Translations under genes and position numbers: made by a program
Shown: one piece after another, positions 61,462 to 64,000 of the stretch
Position numbering within the stretch: position 1 is the first letter of the stretch
How the letters are laid out: the number at the start of each line of letters is the position of its first letter
Notes under the pieces: generated by a model
What the model was told of the DNA's origin: nothing
Seen by the model: only the letters and a program-made list of their open reading frames with translations
Database searches by the model: none
Origin: Phycisphaerales bacterium
GTDB lineage: Bacteria > Planctomycetota > Phycisphaerae > Phycisphaerales > UBA1924
Assembly: GCA_029260345.1 (NCBI GenBank)
Contig: JAJDDK010000005.1
Coordinates: forward strand, 186,001-250,000
Direction of reading: 5' to 3'
Length of the DNA: 64,000 nt

Positions 61462-62751
61462 ATGCCGGACAAGGCCGATGCGGGAGAAACCCGCCGCGTC
61501 ATTCTGTTGGGTTCGACCGGTTCGATCGGCGTGCAGTCGATCGAAGTGATCGAACATCTCAATCGCGAGCATGCGGCCGGTCGGTATCCGGTGCGGCATG
61601 AAATTGTCGGTCTCGCAGCGGGCGCCAATGCGGAGTCGTTGTTCGCTCAGGCGCGTGCGCTGAATGTGGCTGATTTGGCAATTGCGTCAAACCAGGATGC
61701 GATTGAAGCGCCGAAGGGCAGTCAGCTCCGTTGCGGCGTCGATGCGGCGGAGCAACTGGTGCGCGACGTCGAAGCGGATCTTGTGATCGGCGCGATGGTT
61801 GGTTCCGCGGGATTGCCCGCGACGCTCGCCGCGATTGGGCTTGGTTGCGATGTGGCACTGGCGAACAAAGAGACACTCGTCGCCGCTGGTGAACTGGTCG
61901 TCCCCGCGGCGAGGCGCGCCGAAGTCAATCTCTTCCCGATCGACAGTGAACATTCCGCGATCTGGCAATCGCTGCCAATCGATGTCTGTCCGCCATGCGA
62001 AATTGATGAAAGTGTTTCACGGTTCGTGATCACGGCTTCGGGCGGGCCGTTTCGCACGTGGAGTCGCGACCGGGTCTTCAATGCCACGCCCGAACAGGCG
62101 CTGGCGCACCCGACGTGGAACATGGGCGCCAAGATCACCGTTGATTGTGCGTCGCTGACCAACAAGGGTCTTGAAGTCATCGAGGCGCACTGGCTGTTCG
62201 GCCTCCCCGGTGATCGCATCGATGTAATCGTGCATCCGCAGTCCATCATTCATTCGTTTGTGGAATACGCAGATGGCTCCGTGCTCGCGCAACTTGGTGC
62301 GCCGGACATGCGCACGCCGATTCAGTGGGCGCTCACGTGGCCACAGCGAGCCGCGGGCATCAGCCAGGCGCTTGATTTCACTGCGCTGTCGAAGCTTGAT
62401 TTCGAACCGCCGGACTTTGAACGATTCCCAGCGCTCAAACTCGCCTACGACGTCATCGAGCGCGGCGGAACCGCCGGCGCCGTGTTCAACGCGGCGAACG
62501 AAGCCGCCGTCGCCGCGTTCCTTGATCATCAGATCCCGTTTGGACGAATCACCGAACTTTCCGCGGCGGCCCTGGATTCACTGGTCGGCGAAGGCCGGCA
62601 GCCGGCGCTGACGTCTCTTGATGACGTGCTCGCCGCAGACTCGGAAGCACGCGCTTTCGTTACACAATCGCTTGGCGGCGGGGGCGCGGTCGCTACCACC
62701 GGGACCACTCGCGCCACGCACTCCTCTGCGCTAGGATCATCCGATGCTTGA
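61462..62751 (+). CDS. dxr: 1-deoxy-D-xylulose 5-phosphate reductoisomerase
   Basis: A 429-residue NADPH-dependent enzyme of the MEP isoprenoid pathway. The NADPH motif is ILLGSTGSIGVQSIEVI; ALANKETLVAAGELV, FPIDSEHSAIWQSL (metal-binding Asp-Ser-Glu) and ITASGGPFRTWS, then NMGAKITVDCASLTNKGLEV are diagnostic. The C-terminus is extended by about 30 Ala/Thr-rich residues. It overlaps the rseP start by eight bases, forming the common dxr-rseP pair. Confidence 0.96.
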   Translation: MPDKADAGETRRVILLGSTGSIGVQSIEVIEHLNREHAAGRYPVRHEIVGLAAGANAESLFAQARALNVADLAIASNQDAIEAPKGSQLRCGVDAAEQLVRDVEADLVIGAMVGSAGLPATLAAIGLGCDVALANKETLVAAGELVVPAARRAEVNLFPIDSEHSAIWQSLPIDVCPPCEIDESVSRFVITASGGPFRTWSRDRVFNATPEQALAHPTWNMGAKITVDCASLTNKGLEVIEAHWLFGLPGDRIDVIVHPQSIIHSFVEYADGSVLAQLGAPDMRTPIQWALTWPQRAAGISQALDFTALSKLDFEPPDFERFPALKLAYDVIERGGTAGAVFNAANEAAVAAFLDHQIPFGRITELSAAALDSLVGEGRQPALTSLDDVLAADSEARAFVTQSLGGGGAVATTGTTRATHSSALGSSDA

Positions 62752-64000
62752 ATCGCTCTCCAGCGCGTTCGACTTGTTCCTCGTGATCATCGGCTTCGGC
62801 ATGGTGATCTTTATCCATGAGCTGGGGCACTTCCTTGCCGCAAAATGGGCGGGCGTGCGCGTGCATCAGTTCGCGATCGGCTTTGGCACGCCAATCGTTT
62901 CATGGCGCAAGGGTATGGGCTTCGCCGTTGGGTCCACCGAGAAGAAAGTGCTGGAGCTTCTTCGCACCAAACACAGCGAAGAAGGCGTGGATTGCACAGA
63001 CAAGACAATTTCAGATTTTGAGTTTCCCGACGGCGTCAGCCCGACGGAGTATCGCTTGAACTGGATCCCCTTCGGCGGGTACGTGAAAATGCTCGGGCAG
63101 GAGGATCTTGATCCCGCCGCGGCAAGCCAGGCGCCGGACAGTTACACCAAGAAGCCCGTGTGGAAGCGCATGGTGATCATCTCCGCGGGTGTGGTGATGA
63201 ACCTCATTCTCGCGGCGGTTCTCTTTGTGATTGTGTACATGGTCGGGCGTGATGTGATCACGCCGCGGATTGGTAATGTGGTCGCCAACAGCCCCGGCGC
63301 CAATGCGACGCTTGTCGCGGGCGATCCTGGCAACACACCATCGCGGCTCATGCCCGGCGACACGTTTGTCAACGTTGCAGGTGAGGAGCCCAAGTCATTC
63401 AACGACGTGCAGCTTGAAGTGATCATGGCTCGGCGCGGGCGTCCGATTTCAATTGAAGTTGAGCGCGCCGGCGTGAGTGGCCCGCTCACGTTTGAAGCGA
63501 CGCCCCGGCAGAGCAAGACGACCGGCATGCTGGAAGTCGGCATTGAGCCGGTTGTGTCCACTCGTGTGGTGTCGCCCCTCATGCCTGATCCTGTGGCGGA
63601 GCAGGAATTTCGCGAGGCGATGGCAACCATAGGACTGGTCGGCGTCGATCCCGGCATGACGCTTGTCAGCGTGAACGGCGAGCCGGTTGAAATGTTGTCG
63701 CCACTGACGGACGCATTGGAGAATGGCAATGGCGCGCCCGTTCGCACCGTCTTTCGGTCCGACGTCGGCAACACGACGATGGTCGAAGTGCGGCCTGAAC
63801 CGGAGTTTCAGGTGGAGCTGGTGCGCAGCGCGAGCCGCGATGAGCGCACGCGCGTTGATCACCTGCTCGGGTTGACACCCGCCGTTCGTATTGGATCAGT
63901 GCAGCCGCGCGCCGAAGTAGCAGGGTTGCGCAAGGACGACATCATTGTGCAGGCGGGCGGCGTCGCCTGGCCCGACATCGCGACGCTGATCAGTGAAATC
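62744..64000 (+). CDS. rseP: Site-2 protease RseP (3' end cut by the window)
   Basis: The first 419 residues of an M50 intramembrane protease. The zinc motif HELGH lies in GMVIFIHELGHFLAAKWAGV at about residue 25; YRLNWIPFGGYVKMLGQED follows. The membrane segment VIISAGVVMNLILAAVLFVI is at about 146-165, and PDZ-like regions come after (GNVVANSPGANATLVAGD; GSVQPRAEVAGLRKDDIIVQ). It cleaves membrane-anchored anti-sigma factors or signal peptides. Its ATG overlaps the dxr stop by eight bases. The insertion between the first motif and the membrane segment is longer than in E. coli. The stop codon lies beyond the window. Confidence 0.93.
   Translation, partial: MLESLSSAFDLFLVIIGFGMVIFIHELGHFLAAKWAGVRVHQFAIGFGTPIVSWRKGMGFAVGSTEKKVLELLRTKHSEEGVDCTDKTISDFEFPDGVSPTEYRLNWIPFGGYVKMLGQEDLDPAAASQAPDSYTKKPVWKRMVIISAGVVMNLILAAVLFVIVYMVGRDVITPRIGNVVANSPGANATLVAGDPGNTPSRLMPGDTFVNVAGEEPKSFNDVQLEVIMARRGRPISIEVERAGVSGPLTFEATPRQSKTTGMLEVGIEPVVSTRVVSPLMPDPVAEQEFREAMATIGLVGVDPGMTLVSVNGEPVEMLSPLTDALENGNGAPVRTVFRSDVGNTTMVEVRPEPEFQVELVRSASRDERTRVDHLLGLTPAVRIGSVQPRAEVAGLRKDDIIVQAGGVAWPDIATLISEI

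Noticed and set aside
59841-61628. Antisense frames opposite the RNase E/G tail
   Set aside because: Low-complexity composition arises from the complement of the Lys/Arg-rich tail; no promoter or ribosome site seen.
1-64000. Search for rRNA, tRNA, CRISPR arrays and complete insertion sequences
   Set aside because: No cloverleaf-like stretches, conserved rRNA segments, regular repeat-spacer arrays or transposase genes were recognised by eye; short RNA genes could still be missed.

Overview
The window looks like a chromosomal piece of a high-GC planctomycete, most likely from the Phycisphaerae side. The evidence is (i) three secreted proteins with planctomycete-style C-terminal sorting tails (PTPG or PAPG, a hydrophobic stretch, then an Arg cluster), (ii) secreted FG-GAP proteins ending in paired dockerin-like Ca-binding repeats of the DLNGDG..NGADLATLLA.WG type, and (iii) a housekeeping set (rho, ptsI, rne, dxr, rseP, rpmB, lepB) that is chromosomal. 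The lineage call is inference; there is no rRNA or tRNA gene to confirm it.

Layout. 1-8.9 kb: secreted/surface proteins, all on the minus strand (three sorting-tail paralogues, two tandem FG-GAP/UnbV-like dockerin proteins, one AT-richer TIGR03790-like dockerin protein). 8.9-16 kb: threonylcarbamoyl-AMP synthase overlapping a TolC-like lipoprotein, an SH3-like Thr/Pro-rich secreted protein, a DDAH-type hydrolase, an HD-domain protein and an AraC regulator. 16-25.4 kb: two more FG-GAP proteins, signal peptidase I, a conserved small protein, a large zinc metalloprotease, a SpoIIE-type phosphatase and an M24 peptidase. 25.4-27.7 kb: a TetR gene with a visible operator/promoter, DUF1761 and SRPBCC genes. 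27.7-31.5 kb: a fused HyuA-HyuB (5-oxoprolinase-like) protein.

31.6-39.3 kb is the most coherent pathway: a kynurenine catabolic cluster of two convergent arms. The plus arm encodes 3-hydroxyanthranilate dioxygenase, ACMS decarboxylase, kynureninase, kynurenine 3-monooxygenase and kynurenine formamidase. The minus arm encodes a RidA-type aminomuconate deaminase, an aminomuconate-semialdehyde dehydrogenase and an SDR that has lost the YxxxK catalytic pair. Together they would take N-formylkynurenine through 3-hydroxyanthranilate and aminomuconate towards central metabolism. Tryptophan dioxygenase and the last steps after deamination are not in the window.

39.4-46.2 kb: an MscS channel, an M28 peptidase, DUF1569, Ogt, a small membrane protein, a methyltransferase, an AT-richer winged-helix/PD-(D/E)XK gene and rpmB. 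46.4-49.5 kb: a thioredoxin-domain (DUF255/YyaL) protein with a repeat-like insertion and a DsbD-alpha-like C-terminal fusion, followed by three REP-pair elements and a partial copy of the gene's own 3' end. 49.5-64 kb: fumarylacetoacetase with an unknown partner, a methyltransferase coupled to speA, a small membrane protein, a divergent Rho, ptsI, RNase E/G with a very basic tail, dxr and the start of rseP (cut by the window end). No CRISPR array, prophage or complete insertion sequence was seen.
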